Positions 25,843 through 34,692 are shown, counted from the first letter of the stretch. The stretch: 40,844 nt of DNA from Planctomycetota bacterium (GCA_016872675.1 VGZG01000029.1:1-40844), one strand, 5' to 3'. Translations and numbers: made by a program. Notes: generated from the sequence alone by a model not told the origin.

Positions 25843-27741
25843 CGGCGCCGCGCCGCCGGCGTAGGCGTCGTACATGCGGCGATAGGCGCCGTTTCGGGCG
25901 TACAGATCCTCGTGCGCGCCGAGCTCGGCGACGCGCCCCTTCTCGAGCACCGCGATGAGGTCGGCGCCGACGATCGTCGACAGGCGGTGCGCGATGACGA
26001 CCGACGTGCGGCCCTTGCGCAGCGCGTCGAGCGCGGCCTGCACCAGCCGCTCGTTCTCGGAGTCGAGCGCGCTGGTCGCCTCGTCGAGGAACAGCACCGC
26101 CGGGTCGCGCACGATCGCGCGGGCGATGGCGAGCCGCTGCTGCTGGCCGCCCGACAGGTTGCCGCCGCGGTCGCCGACGACCGTGTCGTAGCCCTGCGGC
26201 AGCGAGACGATGAAGTCGTGGATGTTGGCGGCCTCCGCAGCGGCTTCGATCTGCGCCTGCGACGCGCCCGGGCGGCCGCATTCGATGTTGGCGCGGATCG
26301 TCGTATTGAAGAGGAACGATTGCTGGCTGACGACGGCGGTGCGGGCGCGCCAGTCGGCGAGCCGCACGTCGCGCAGGTCGAGGCCGTCGACCAGGATCGC
26401 GCCCTTCTCGGGGTCGTGGAAGCGCTGCAGCAGATCGACCGTGGTCGTCTTGCCGCTGCCGGACTCGCCGACCAGCGCGACCGTCGCGCCGGCCGGCACG
26501 CGCAGCGACAACCCGCGCAGCACCGGCTCGGAGCCGTAGCCGAACCAGACATCGCGCAGCTCCAGGTCGCCGCGCACCTGCGGCAGCGGCGTGCCGATGG
26601 CGAGGTCGCGGTCGAGCGGCTCGCGCAGGATGCCTTCGAGCCCGGCGAGCGCGCCGGAGGACTCCATCAGCACGTGGTAACTGCGCGTCAGGCGCTTGAC
26701 GTGCTGGTACGTCGTCGCGAGCGGCATGATCACGAGCGCGACGTCGTCGAAGTGGAGTGACCCGTCGACGAGCACGACCCAGCCGAGCACGACGAGCAGC
26801 GCGCCGAAGCCGGCCTGGTAGCTGACGAACGTCTGCGCCATCGATCGGCCCTTGGCGCGCAGCATCTTGCGCGTGCGATCGAGGAACGTCGTCGTCGTCG
26901 ACTCGAAGTCGCGCAGCATCGCGCCCTCGAGCTGGAACGACTTCACCGTGCGGATGCCGGTCAGGATCTGGTTGAGCGACTCGGTCGTCTCCCCCATCGC
27001 CTGCAGGCTCTTGCTGCTGCGCTTGCTGACCTGCCGGCCCTGCCGCAGCAGCGGGATCGCCATCGCCGGCACCATCAGCGCCAGCACAATCAGCGCCTGC
27101 GGCACGAACCACGCCAGCACGGCGACGTTGCCGAGGATCATCAGCGGATCGACGACGACGTTGTCGCTTGCCAGCTCGAAGCTGCGCTGCATGACCTGCG
27201 TGTCATTGGTCACCTTGCTGATCAGCTCGCCCATGCGCTGGCGGCCGAAGAAGCGCACCGGCAGGCGCAGGAAGCAGCGCGCCAGCTCGCCGCGCAGGTC
27301 GGCGACGATGCGCACGGCGAACAGGCGCGAGATGGTCTGGACGAAGTAGATCGTGAGGGCGCCGAACAGGCCGCAGATCGCCGCGAGCCCGCCGCAGACG
27401 ACCACGACGTTCATGCCAGGGTGATCGAAGGCGAGGCCGAGGCCGCGCATCAGCTCGCCGCTGAGCTCGCGGAACCAGCCGTTGAAATCCTCCGACAGCC
27501 GATTGGCGAGCGTCGGGTCGGCAGGCAGGCCTGGCGCTGGCTGCGGCGGGGCGCCCGCCTCCGACGCCCCGAGTTCGGCCATCAGCGGCTTCACCAGCAC
27601 GAACGGCAGCTTGGTGAAGGCGGCCTCGAGGAAGCCGAAGAGCAGCATCGCCGCGACCATGCCGCGATAGCGGACGATGGCGCCCCAAAGGCGGCGCAGC
27701 AGGCTGCGGAGGGCCTCGCGCGGATCCGACGGTTCGGTCAC
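25828..27741 (-). CDS. MsbA-type ABC exporter (fused permease and ATPase)
   Basis: A 637-residue half-transporter. The membrane domain spans about 1-370 with six predicted helices; a long Pro/Ala-rich extracytoplasmic loop (about 50-105) lies between the first two. The ATPase has Walker A GESGSGKTT, Q-loop SQQSFLFNTT, signature NLSGGQQQRLAIARAI, Walker B VLFLDEATSALD and H-loop VIAHRLST. Such homodimers flip lipids, glycolipids or peptides; sequence alone does not fix the substrate. It starts at GTG 27741 with TAGCAT only 7 nt upstream, predicting a leaderless mRNA. The 3' end overlaps ispF by 15 bp. Confidence 0.92.
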   Translation of the reverse strand: MTEPSDPREALRSLLRRLWGAIVRYRGMVAAMLLFGFLEAAFTKLPFVLVKPLMAELGASEAGAPPQPAPGLPADPTLANRLSEDFNGWFRELSGELMRGLGLAFDHPGMNVVVVCGGLAAICGLFGALTIYFVQTISRLFAVRIVADLRGELARCFLRLPVRFFGRQRMGELISKVTNDTQVMQRSFELASDNVVVDPLMILGNVAVLAWFVPQALIVLALMVPAMAIPLLRQGRQVSKRSSKSLQAMGETTESLNQILTGIRTVKSFQLEGAMLRDFESTTTTFLDRTRKMLRAKGRSMAQTFVSYQAGFGALLVVLGWVVLVDGSLHFDDVALVIMPLATTYQHVKRLTRSYHVLMESSGALAGLEGILREPLDRDLAIGTPLPQVRGDLELRDVWFGYGSEPVLRGLSLRVPAGATVALVGESGSGKTTTVDLLQRFHDPEKGAILVDGLDLRDVRLADWRARTAVVSQQSFLFNTTIRANIECGRPGASQAQIEAAAEAANIHDFIVSLPQGYDTVVGDRGGNLSGGQQQRLAIARAIVRDPAVLFLDEATSALDSENERLVQAALDALRKGRTSVVIAHRLSTIVGADLIAVLEKGRVAELGAHEDLYARNGAYRRMYDAYAGGAAPSDGA

Positions 27742-27748
27742 CGCCGGG

Positions 27749-27754
27749 ATGCTA
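27749..27754 (-). promoter_or_regulatory. -10 element (TAGCAT) for a leaderless ABC exporter mRNA
   Basis: TAGCAT lies 7 nt before the GTG at 27741, with no Shine-Dalgarno sequence between. Confidence 0.5.
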
Positions 27755-27805
27755 GCGCGCGCGCCCGTCCGGCAACCAGCGCCAAGACGGCCGGCGCGGC
27801 GGCGA

Positions 27806-29404
27806 TCACTCGAACTTGGCCTTGCCGATGACCTCGGCGGCCCACTCGAAGAAGCGCACGGTGACGTAGTCCTCCTTCACCAGGTCGCGCTCGCGCTCGA
27901 CCTTGACGTCGATCTGGCGACGGGCCGGCGTGCGCGAATTGACGCGCGCAACCACGAAGCCGTCCGGACTCTGGATCGGACCGATCGTCTTGCCGACCTC
28001 TGCCTCGAAGAACAGGAAGTCCGCGATCGACGTGCCGTCGAGCAGCTGGGTGAACTCGTTCTCGCGCAGCTGCTGGCGCAGCTGGTTGAGCGGCATCATG
28101 CCCAGCCGCCCGCGCTTCTCGTCGTTGCTGAAGAACTCGGCGTGCTTGTCGAGCGCCTGATCGAACGTCAGCTCCTTCTTCTCCAGCGCGGCGAACAGCT
28201 CCTCGCACCGGGCCTTGGCTCCGGCCATGCCGTCCGGCTCCCACGCGCCCGTCTTCGGGTTACGCGCCTGGAACGGGATCAGGCTGACGTCGACCTGGCC
28301 ATCGGCGAAGAAGGCGGCGCGCTTGTTGGCGTGCGCCTGCAGGTTCTCGTCGTTGACATCGGCCTTGATCATGTCGGCGTACGACGTGATCAGGCGCCAG
28401 CGAGCGCGGTAGGCCTCAAGGCACGGGTAGCCCTTGAAGCGCGTCGCGATGACCTCGACGGTGAACGGCGTCGAGTCGTACGGCTGGCGATACTCGTCGT
28501 AGCGCTTCTGGAAGTCCTCGTCGCTGACGTGCGTGCCCTTGGCGACCAGCTCCTGGCGCAACGCCTCGCGGACGCAGACCTCCTGGATGGCGCGCTCGAG
28601 GTCCTGCACGAACAGGCCCTTCTTGACGAAGTCGAAGGCCTCCTGCGTCGACCAGCTCAGCTCGTTGACCTTCAGCACGACGTCGGCCGGCAGGCCATTG
28701 GACGCGTAGCGGATGTCGCTCCAGCTACGCAGGCCCTTTTGCACGAACTGACGCATCATGTTGACCCAGAAGTCGGGCAGCTTCCTCGGCTGGCCGTTGG
28801 CGTCGACGGCCTGCGTCGCCTCCTCGAGCTTCTCGAGGAAACGCGGACCCTGGTCGCTCTGCGTCTGGGCTTTGATCGCCTCCTTGGTGATGTCGGGCCA
28901 GTCCTTCGGCGCGCCCGGGAAGAACACGCGGTCGAACAGGATCGACTCCTTGCGCTGCTGCAGGAAGGTCTCCTTGTTGAGGCCGAACTGCGAGCGCACG
29001 ACCTCCCAGAAGTCGACGCCGGGGTTCTTGGTCTCGAACTCCTGCTTCATCGGCGCCAACTGGTCGACGACGTCCTGCTCCTTGACATCGAACTCCTCGA
29101 CCTTGCGCGCTCCCGCGTCGACCTGCTTCTTCATCTCCTCGAAGACGAAGAACTCGGAGACCTTGGCCTCCACGAGCTTGCCGCCGGTCAGGTAGACGGC
29201 CTCGCGCATCACCTCGCGCGGGTCGAGCGCCTTGCCGTTGACCTTGAGGTCGGCGAGCATCCGCGTGCGCTCGTCGACCAGCTGGTCGTTGAGGCGGGCG
29301 ACGTCACGGCGCAGGGTCTTGAGCAGCTCCTGCTGGTCTTGGGCCAGGAGCGGGAAGGCCAGGAACGCCGCCGTGGTGGCGGCGCGGACAAGAAGGCGAT
29401 TCAT
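27806..29404 (-). CDS. Secreted SurA/PpiC-type parvulin-like protein
   Basis: A 532-residue exported protein with signal MNRLLVRAATTAAFLAFPLLAQ. A long, charged, mostly helical region fills residues 20-400, as in SurA-like chaperones. The C-terminal parvulin-like domain (about 400-510) is recognisable by GRLGMMPLNQLRQQL, VGKTIGPIQSPDGFVVARV and NSRTPARRQI. Parvulins isomerise prolyl bonds and help fold outer-membrane or periplasmic proteins; key active-site residues are not clear enough to assert catalysis. The ATG at 29404 is preferred over the adjacent GTG. A TACACT hexamer at 29435-29440 gives a leader of about 24 nt. It is divergent from the envelope operon at 29558. Confidence 0.7.
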   Translation of the reverse strand: MNRLLVRAATTAAFLAFPLLAQDQQELLKTLRRDVARLNDQLVDERTRMLADLKVNGKALDPREVMREAVYLTGGKLVEAKVSEFFVFEEMKKQVDAGARKVEEFDVKEQDVVDQLAPMKQEFETKNPGVDFWEVVRSQFGLNKETFLQQRKESILFDRVFFPGAPKDWPDITKEAIKAQTQSDQGPRFLEKLEEATQAVDANGQPRKLPDFWVNMMRQFVQKGLRSWSDIRYASNGLPADVVLKVNELSWSTQEAFDFVKKGLFVQDLERAIQEVCVREALRQELVAKGTHVSDEDFQKRYDEYRQPYDSTPFTVEVIATRFKGYPCLEAYRARWRLITSYADMIKADVNDENLQAHANKRAAFFADGQVDVSLIPFQARNPKTGAWEPDGMAGAKARCEELFAALEKKELTFDQALDKHAEFFSNDEKRGRLGMMPLNQLRQQLRENEFTQLLDGTSIADFLFFEAEVGKTIGPIQSPDGFVVARVNSRTPARRQIDVKVERERDLVKEDYVTVRFFEWAAEVIGKAKFE

Positions 29405-29434
29405 CACGTTTCGGTCGGCAGGGATTGGTCAAGT

Positions 29435-29440
29435 AGTGTA
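29435..29440 (-). promoter_or_regulatory. Candidate -10 (TACACT) for the parvulin-like gene
   Basis: TACACT is the same hexamer found before ruvC. It lies 30 nt before the ATG at 29404. Confidence 0.35.
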
Positions 29441-29535
29441 GCAGCCGCAGGCGACGATACGAGCCAGGCGGGTCAATCCTCCCTTGTTTGCGATGCAACG
29501 GCGCATCGGCCCCTGTCGCGCGCCGCGCCGGCCCG

Positions 29536-29541
29536 TAGCAT
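29536..29541 (+). promoter_or_regulatory. Candidate -10 (TAGCAT) for the 29558-33061 operon
   Basis: TAGCAT, identical to the hexamer before the ABC exporter, lies 16 nt before the ATG at 29558 and predicts a leader of about 9 nt. Confidence 0.35.
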
Positions 29542-29557
29542 CGGTCGCTCCGCACGA

Positions 29558-30241
29558 ATGAACTACGACCCGCGCACGATCGCCTTCGCCGCCGAGATCC
29601 TCCACCCGCCGCAGCAGGTGCGCGCCGACCTCGTGCAGAGCGTCCACAACGCCCTTTGGCGCCAGCCCGCGATCGGCTACCAGAACTTCCAGATCGCGCC
29701 GGACGGCATCCACCTGAGCAACCTGCCGCAGGCGCCAGGACAAGTGTCGATGGCGACGTTCGCCTGGGATCGCCTCGTGCTGCGCGAGGAGATGCGCGGC
29801 ACGACGCCCGAGGACTTCGCCGGCCGCGTCGTGCAGGTCGCCACCGCGGCGTTCGGCGCGCTCGGCATCGCGACGTCGTTGGCACAGCAGTTCACCGTGC
29901 GCTCGCTGGTGGCGCCACGCCACTACCGCGACGGCCGCGAGTTCCTAAGCCGCAAACTCATCGCGCCCGGCGCCGAGGCCTGGCAGGCCTTCGACCGGCC
30001 GCTGCACTCGCTCGGCGCGCGCTTCGTGCTGCCGCCGCCGCCCGGGGCGCCGGAGACCTACCAGGTGCGCGTCGAGACATGGCCGCCGGACCAGCGCTCG
30101 ATCTGGCTGGAGAACACAGGCAGCTTCCCGGTGCCGACGGCGACCAGCGACGCCGCCCGCTTCGGCGAGCAGCTCGACGCGACCTATCGCTTCTTGTGCG
30201 GCCCCGTCTGCGGCTTCCTCGCCGCCCTCGACACGCCGTGA
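29558..30241 (+). CDS. Conserved-looking protein of unknown function, first gene of envelope operon
   Basis: A 227-residue protein without signal peptide or membrane segment. It reads as a mixed alpha/beta protein: MNYDPRTIAFAAEILHPP, NALWRQPAIGYQNFQ, MATFAWDRLVLREEM, FTVRSLVAPRHYRDGREFL and RVETWPPDQRSIWLEN. The overall look recalls TIGR04255-type proteins of unknown role, but I cannot confirm this. Its TGA overlaps the GTG of the next gene (GTGA). It is the only gene in the operon predicted to stay in the cytosol. Confidence 0.65.
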   Translation: MNYDPRTIAFAAEILHPPQQVRADLVQSVHNALWRQPAIGYQNFQIAPDGIHLSNLPQAPGQVSMATFAWDRLVLREEMRGTTPEDFAGRVVQVATAAFGALGIATSLAQQFTVRSLVAPRHYRDGREFLSRKLIAPGAEAWQAFDRPLHSLGARFVLPPPPGAPETYQVRVETWPPDQRSIWLENTGSFPVPTATSDAARFGEQLDATYRFLCGPVCGFLAALDTP

Positions 30242-30915
30242 GCCACGCTGTCCTGGTCGCCTACGCGCTCGGGCTCGCGCTGGCCACAGCGCTCGCCGGT
30301 TGCGGCGCCAAGGCGCCGACGGAACAGCGACTGCTCGTCGTCGACGGCATCGAGATCACGTTCGCCGACATCGAGCCGTACATCGCGTTTTACGACGGCT
30401 ACTTGCCCGAAGGCGGCCGCAAGAGCAAGGTGCTGCGCGCGCTCGAGGACCAGGTGCTGCCGCTGCGACTGGCGCAGCGCGCCTTCCCGGCCGAACGCGC
30501 GCGGTTGCGCGCCCAGGCCGAGGCGCTGTGCTCCGTGGCGACCAACGCGCTTGAGCTCGAGCAGCAGTCGCAGCAGGTGCGCGACAAGCGGCGCGCCAAC
30601 CTGACGCGCAGCACCGCGCTGCTGCCGGTCGGCATGTGGGCCTTCGATCTGACGCGCGTTGGCGCCGTCAGTCCGCCGCTCGAACTGCCGCACGGCTGGT
30701 TCGTCGTCGGGCTGTTCGACTTCAGGGAGTCGCCAGGGCTCGTCATGGACGACTACGTCGACGCGCTGCAGGTCGGTTTCGTGACGCACGCGCGCATCGA
30801 GTTTGACGCTTGGTATAGGGAGCAGCAGGCGCTGCTCGCCGACAAGGCCACGTTCGTCCACCCCGACTTCGAGCACGCGCTGCCGTCGTGGTTGCGCCCG
30901 CCAAAACGCTCATGA
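30238..30915 (+). CDS. Lipoprotein with degenerate parvulin-like region
   Basis: A 225-residue predicted lipoprotein. The signal VSHAVLVAYALGLALATALAGC ends at lipobox Cys22. The first part (VVDGIEITFADIEPYIAFYDG) resembles the N-terminal segment of SurA-type chaperones. The stretch VGAVSPPLELPHGWFVVGLF, followed by FRESPG, resembles the C-terminal strand of parvulin domains, but the catalytic core is too short to be complete. It starts by GTGA overlap and ends by ATGA overlap, so it is coupled to both neighbours. Possibly a periplasmic folding helper; the divergent gene at 27806 is a larger parvulin-like protein. Confidence 0.6.
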   Translation: MSHAVLVAYALGLALATALAGCGAKAPTEQRLLVVDGIEITFADIEPYIAFYDGYLPEGGRKSKVLRALEDQVLPLRLAQRAFPAERARLRAQAEALCSVATNALELEQQSQQVRDKRRANLTRSTALLPVGMWAFDLTRVGAVSPPLELPHGWFVVGLFDFRESPGLVMDDYVDALQVGFVTHARIEFDAWYREQQALLADKATFVHPDFEHALPSWLRPPKRS

Positions 30916-31772
30916 TCCACGCCATAGCCTTCGCCGCGCTCGCGGCGCTCCTCGCCACGCTCGCGCCCGCGAGCGCCCAGCAGAAGCCCGCCACGCCGGC
31001 GCCCGCCGCCGGCGCCAAGCTCGCCGAGTGGCCGGAGCTCAGGGACGTCGACAAGCAGAAGACGCGCGCGCTAATCGATCAGTTCCGCAAGCCGGACACG
31101 AAGCTGCACGAGCCGGCGCACAAGGCCCTGGTCGCGCTCGGCGCGGGCGCGGCGCCAATCGTCATGGCGCAGGTCGCCGACCGGACGGACGGCATCAACA
31201 CGCAACTGTTCGCCGTGCTCGACGCCGTGCTCGGCAAGGAGCATGCCGCGCTGATGGCGCGCGAAAGCAAGAAGCCGCGCGTGGAGTTGCGTCGGCACCT
31301 CGCTCGGCGGCTCTGCTGCATGGGCGACAAGGACCTCACGCCGTTCTTCGAGTCGATGGCCAAGGACGCCGACCCGGAGACCGCCTTCTACGCGCAACTC
31401 GGCGCCTTCGCGCTGGGCAAGGCCGCGCAACTGTCCGGCGTGCTCGAACACTGCAAGACCAACTGGCCTACCGCCGGCCCGGTGGTCGCCGAGGCGCTGG
31501 CGTCGGCGCGCAGCCAAGAACTCGCCATGCCGGTGTTCGAGACGATCGCCAGCAAGGGCGCCGTCGAGCAGATGACCGGCCTGCGCCTGCTGCGCTACCT
31601 AATGGTCAAGGAGCAGGGCATCCTGCTGCACCGCTACCTCGACGACGGCCAGCACACCGTCAAGCGCGAGGCGGTCAACACCGCGCGCTGCCTGTTCGGC
31701 GAGGCGCCGATAGAGAACCTCTCGGTGTTCCAGGCCATCGAGCAGGCGAAACTCTGGCGCGCCAAGGTGTGA
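30912..31772 (+). CDS. Secreted helical-repeat (HEAT-like) protein
   Basis: A 286-residue protein with signal MIHAIAFAALAALLATLAPASA. The mature part is almost all helix pairs: KTRALIDQFRKPDTKLHEPAHKALVALG, read in pieces, then INTQLFAVLDAVLG, ELRRHLARRLCCMGD, AFYAQLGAFALGKAAQL and TGLRLLRYLMVKEQGILL. This suggests HEAT/ARM-type repeats forming a binding scaffold. The ATG at 30912 overlaps the previous stop (ATGA); an in-frame start at 30888 lies inside the previous gene and would bury the signal peptide. Partner unknown. Confidence 0.7.
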   Translation: MIHAIAFAALAALLATLAPASAQQKPATPAPAAGAKLAEWPELRDVDKQKTRALIDQFRKPDTKLHEPAHKALVALGAGAAPIVMAQVADRTDGINTQLFAVLDAVLGKEHAALMARESKKPRVELRRHLARRLCCMGDKDLTPFFESMAKDADPETAFYAQLGAFALGKAAQLSGVLEHCKTNWPTAGPVVAEALASARSQELAMPVFETIASKGAVEQMTGLRLLRYLMVKEQGILLHRYLDDGQHTVKREAVNTARCLFGEAPIENLSVFQAIEQAKLWRAKV

Positions 31773-31810
31773 TCGCGCCGCCGGCCTCCAGCCCCTCCAC
31801 CGCCCCGCCA

Positions 31811-33061
31811 ATGTCCACCGCTTCCCGACCATTCGCCACGCTGGCGCTCGCCGCGCTGGCCGCCGTCGCCGCGCCCGCGCAGGCGCCGAAGCCCGACAAG
31901 ACGCCGAAGTGGCGGATCGACCCCTTCACCAAGAACGCGCCCGAGGCGATGGCGAAGGCCGGCTACGTCAACTACGGCCCGTTCGTCTTTGGCGAGGTCG
32001 CCGGCAAGCCCGTGCAGTCGTCGGACATCGACGCGCGGCTCGAGTTCACCAAGATCCTCTGGGCCGAGACCAGGCACTTCCGCATCGGCCTCAATCTGCC
32101 GGAGTGGACGGTCCCGATGGACCCGGAGACGCGCGGCAAGATCCGCACGGAGCTCGAGGAATTGCAGAAGACCCTGCCCGGCGTCAACCCGAAGGCGCGC
32201 ACGCTCGACCCGTGGCTGCGCCTGCATGTGACCGCGTGGCGCCTCGAGAAGCTGTACGCCGAGACGAGCGCGCTGTTCGGCGTGAAGGACGAGGACTTCC
32301 CCGCCGATTCGACCAAGGTCGTCCGCCAGCCGGACGCGCGCTACATGGGCTACGGCCCGTACCTCGGCATGAAGGAGAAGTACCTCGTCTTCGTGACCGA
32401 GAAGGCGGCGCCCTTCCAGGAGTACATGAAGACGTACGTGCTGCGCGACTCGGCGCTGCCGCAGCGCTGGCACTACAAGGACTCGGGCTCGCTGCTGATC
32501 TGCTTCTGCACCGAGTCGGACAAGTTCCCGCTCAAGCACGACACCGCGCTGCACTGCGCGCTGAACTTCAACGTCAGCATCAATCTGCTCGACGGCTTCC
32601 GCTTCTACGCCTACGACCTGCCGGTCTGGATCCGCGAGGGCTTCGGCCACTGGAACTCGCGGCGGGTGAGCGGCGACTGGTCGAGCTTCGACCAGAACGA
32701 GGGCTCGACGGCCGACATGAGGGTCGTCGCCAAGTGGGACGTGTACTGCCGCAACCTGCTCGGCTCGCCCAAGCTGACCCCCTTCCCCGAGGTCGTCGCT
32801 TGGCGCGACTTCGGCAACATCAAGTTCGACGACCATGTCGCCACCTGGTCGCGGATCGACTGGATGATCGCGCAGGGGCCGGAGAAGTGGCAGAAGTTCC
32901 TCTTCGGCGTGAAGGGCCGCGTCGACGAGAACTGGGGGGCCGACCAGACCGACCTGGTCGGCGCGACGCGCGAGGCCTTGCAAGCGGCCTACGGCGTGTC
33001 GACGCTCGACTTCGACCGCAAGTGGGCCGAGTGGGTCAAGGCGACCTACCCCACCCAGTGA
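31811..33061 (+). CDS. Secreted gluzincin-like protein lacking the HExxH motif
   Basis: A 416-residue exported protein with signal MSTASRPFATLALAALAAVA. The region 240-285 aligns in layout with gluzincin metalloproteases of planctomycetes: a helix DTALHCALNFNVS, then DLPVWIREGFGHW corresponding to the usual LPxWLxEGxAxW with the third-ligand Glu276. The expected HExxH reads HCALN at 248-252, so the catalytic Glu is Cys and the second His is Asn. It is therefore probably not a zinc protease. The C-terminal third (RIDWMIAQGPEKWQKFLFG, LDFDRKWAEWVKATYP) matches the end of such proteins. It follows the HEAT-like gene by 38 bp. Confidence 0.65.
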   Translation: MSTASRPFATLALAALAAVAAPAQAPKPDKTPKWRIDPFTKNAPEAMAKAGYVNYGPFVFGEVAGKPVQSSDIDARLEFTKILWAETRHFRIGLNLPEWTVPMDPETRGKIRTELEELQKTLPGVNPKARTLDPWLRLHVTAWRLEKLYAETSALFGVKDEDFPADSTKVVRQPDARYMGYGPYLGMKEKYLVFVTEKAAPFQEYMKTYVLRDSALPQRWHYKDSGSLLICFCTESDKFPLKHDTALHCALNFNVSINLLDGFRFYAYDLPVWIREGFGHWNSRRVSGDWSSFDQNEGSTADMRVVAKWDVYCRNLLGSPKLTPFPEVVAWRDFGNIKFDDHVATWSRIDWMIAQGPEKWQKFLFGVKGRVDENWGADQTDLVGATREALQAAYGVSTLDFDRKWAEWVKATYPTQ

Positions 33062-33062
33062 G

Positions 33063-33074
33063 CGGCGCGCGCCG
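33063..33074. terminator. Palindrome filling the convergent gap
   Basis: CGGCGCGCGCCG is a perfect 12-bp palindrome occupying all but one base between two facing stop codons. Too short for a confident terminator. Confidence 0.25.
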
Positions 33075-33779
33075 TCAGCTCGGGTCCCACAGCGTGAAGC
33101 GGTAGAGCGGCAGCAGCGCCAGCAAGGACGCGCGCACCCACGTCTCGGCCTCGGGTCCGAGCGCCACCGCGTCCTCCTTCGGCAGCTGGCGCTGCACATG
33201 CAGCCAGTGGTTGCCTGGGGTGTAGTGGCCGAGCATTTCCTTGATCTCGGCGGGTTTGGCCGACGCGCACCAGTGGTCCTTCTTCCAGTCGTGCAGCTTC
33301 AGGTTGAAGCCGGGCGGCAAGGCGCGCATCAGTCGGCAGAACTCGTCGAGCTTCGCCGGGTCGCCGAGAACCTTCTTCTTCAGGTGCTCGCCGTCCCACC
33401 ACGCCTGCGGGTGCACGCGCAGCGCCGCCTCGACGATCATGTCGTCGATGCACGCCTCCAGCACCGTCTGGATGTAGTGCGTCTCGGCATCCTTGCCGAG
33501 CGCCTCGCCGAAGAACGACGCCAGCTTCTTCCGCTCCTTCGGGTTGCGGCACAGGTACGCGCGCTGCTCCCGCACCCGGTAACTGTTGAAGGTGTACGGG
33601 TGGTGCAGGCCGGCCTGCGCGCTCGTCTCGACGCCCAGCGCCTTCGCCTCCTTGGCGGTCGCGTCGACCATCGCCTTCAGCTTGCGGCGGACGGACAGCC
33701 GCAGCGCGTTGTACTCGGGGTCGTCCTGGCGATGCTTCTCGTAGGCCTTGAAGTCGCGTTCGAGGAACGTCTCGGGCAT
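33075..33779 (-). CDS. Hypothetical soluble protein
   Basis: A 234-residue protein, no signal peptide, rich in Lys, Glu and aromatic residues. Notable stretches are FNSYRVREQRAYLCRNPKERK, read as a basic segment, HYIQTVLEACIDDMIVEAALR, LPPGFNLKLHDWKKDHWC and GHYTPGNHWLHVQRQLP. I do not recognise a family. The high share of Lys compared with neighbours is mild. A TAGCCT hexamer lies 6 nt before the ATG at 33779, predicting a leaderless mRNA. It is divergent from the lipoprotein gene at 33852. Confidence 0.65.
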   Translation of the reverse strand: MPETFLERDFKAYEKHRQDDPEYNALRLSVRRKLKAMVDATAKEAKALGVETSAQAGLHHPYTFNSYRVREQRAYLCRNPKERKKLASFFGEALGKDAETHYIQTVLEACIDDMIVEAALRVHPQAWWDGEHLKKKVLGDPAKLDEFCRLMRALPPGFNLKLHDWKKDHWCASAKPAEIKEMLGHYTPGNHWLHVQRQLPKEDAVALGPEAETWVRASLLALLPLYRFTLWDPS

Positions 33780-33785
33780 GCCGAC

Positions 33786-33791
33786 AGGCTA
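33786..33791 (-). promoter_or_regulatory. -10 element (TAGCCT) for a leaderless mRNA
   Basis: TAGCCT lies 6 nt before the ATG at 33779. The divergent lipoprotein gene has its own -10 at 33840-33845, 48 bp away. Confidence 0.5.
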
Positions 33792-33839
33792 CGAGCCGGA
33801 CCGTCGCACGCACACCCTTTGTCCGCGGCGTGCGGCCGC

Positions 33840-33845
33840 TACCGT
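33840..33845 (+). promoter_or_regulatory. -10 element (TACCGT) for a leaderless lipoprotein mRNA
   Basis: TACCGT lies 6 nt before the ATG at 33852. TTGTCC 15 nt further upstream is a partial -35 match. Confidence 0.5.
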
Positions 33846-33851
33846 GCACAG

Positions 33852-34667
33852 ATGCGCGCCCTCGCATCCACCCTGGTCCTGCTGGCTGCGTCCTGCTCGT
33901 CGACCACGTTCACCGAGCCTCGCTTCCAGCTGTCGCCCTACGTCGCCGTGCATCGCCTGACCGGCGACGCGTCGGCGGCGACGCCAAGCAGCGGCGGCGG
34001 CCCGGCGACGTCGAACGCCGCGCAACCGCTGTCGTCGTTCGGCCAGGGCGACCGCGACCAGGACCTCTGCTACCGCTTCGACGTCGGCGATGGCTTCGCC
34101 GGCGTGCGCGTCGATTGGTACCGGCTCGGCATCGCCGGCGACCCGGGCAATCCGCTCGACGACGGCTACGGCGCCTACGTCGCCGGCACCGAGGCGAGCA
34201 TGCGCGCGGCGATGGACGAGTGGCGGCTGGGCTACGTCGAGACGATCGCGAGCAAGCGCACGATGCTGTGGGAGCGGCCGCTGGCGCTGCACGCCGGCGC
34301 CGGCGGCGTGTTCGCCTCGCGCGACCTGTCGCTGACCGCGCGCCGCGCTGGCGACGGTCTCGTCGAACGCTCGTCGTTCGACGGCGAGAACGTCTACGCG
34401 GCGCTGCGGCTGGGCGCGCGCTGGCAGGGCTTCGCGCTCGACGCCGAGTACGCGCTGTGCCCCGACCTCGCCGTGGCCGGCGACGTCGACGGCTGGCTGC
34501 ACGACCTCGAGCTGCGCGCCGCCTGGGCGCTGCCGTACGTCGACGTCACGATCTTCGCCGGCTACCGCCTCGCGACGATGGAAGCGTCGACGACCGACGC
34601 CGGCGCGCGCCGCACCGCCGACCTGCAGCTCGACGGCTGGCTGCTCGGCGTGTCGGTGTCGTTCTGA
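33852..34667 (+). CDS. Lipoprotein with beta-barrel-like body
   Basis: A 271-residue predicted lipoprotein: signal MRALASTLVLLAASC with the lipobox Cys15. A Ser/Gly/Ala-rich linker follows. The rest alternates polar and hydrophobic residues in strand-like pieces (YRFDVGDGFAGVRVDWYRLG, LALHAGAGGVFASRDLSL, AALRLGARWQGFALDAEYA, YVDVTIFAGYRLATMEAS) and ends LLGVSVSF with a terminal Phe, as in outer-membrane barrels of the opacity type. A lipobox on a barrel is unusual, so it may be a periplasmic beta-sandwich instead. Function unknown. Confidence 0.65.
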   Translation: MRALASTLVLLAASCSSTTFTEPRFQLSPYVAVHRLTGDASAATPSSGGGPATSNAAQPLSSFGQGDRDQDLCYRFDVGDGFAGVRVDWYRLGIAGDPGNPLDDGYGAYVAGTEASMRAAMDEWRLGYVETIASKRTMLWERPLALHAGAGGVFASRDLSLTARRAGDGLVERSSFDGENVYAALRLGARWQGFALDAEYALCPDLAVAGDVDGWLHDLELRAAWALPYVDVTIFAGYRLATMEASTTDAGARRTADLQLDGWLLGVSVSF

Positions 34668-34692
34668 CCGCCGCGCCGGTCGCCGCGCGCGC

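Noticed and set aside
27677-29557. Plus-strand open frame continuing upstream of the gene at 29558
   Set aside because: It is antisense to the parvulin-like gene and shows no protein-like composition; only the part from the ATG at 29558 looks real.
30803-31810. Plus-strand extension upstream of the gluzincin-like gene
   Set aside because: It overlaps the HEAT-like gene in another frame; a good signal peptide begins at the ATG at 31811.
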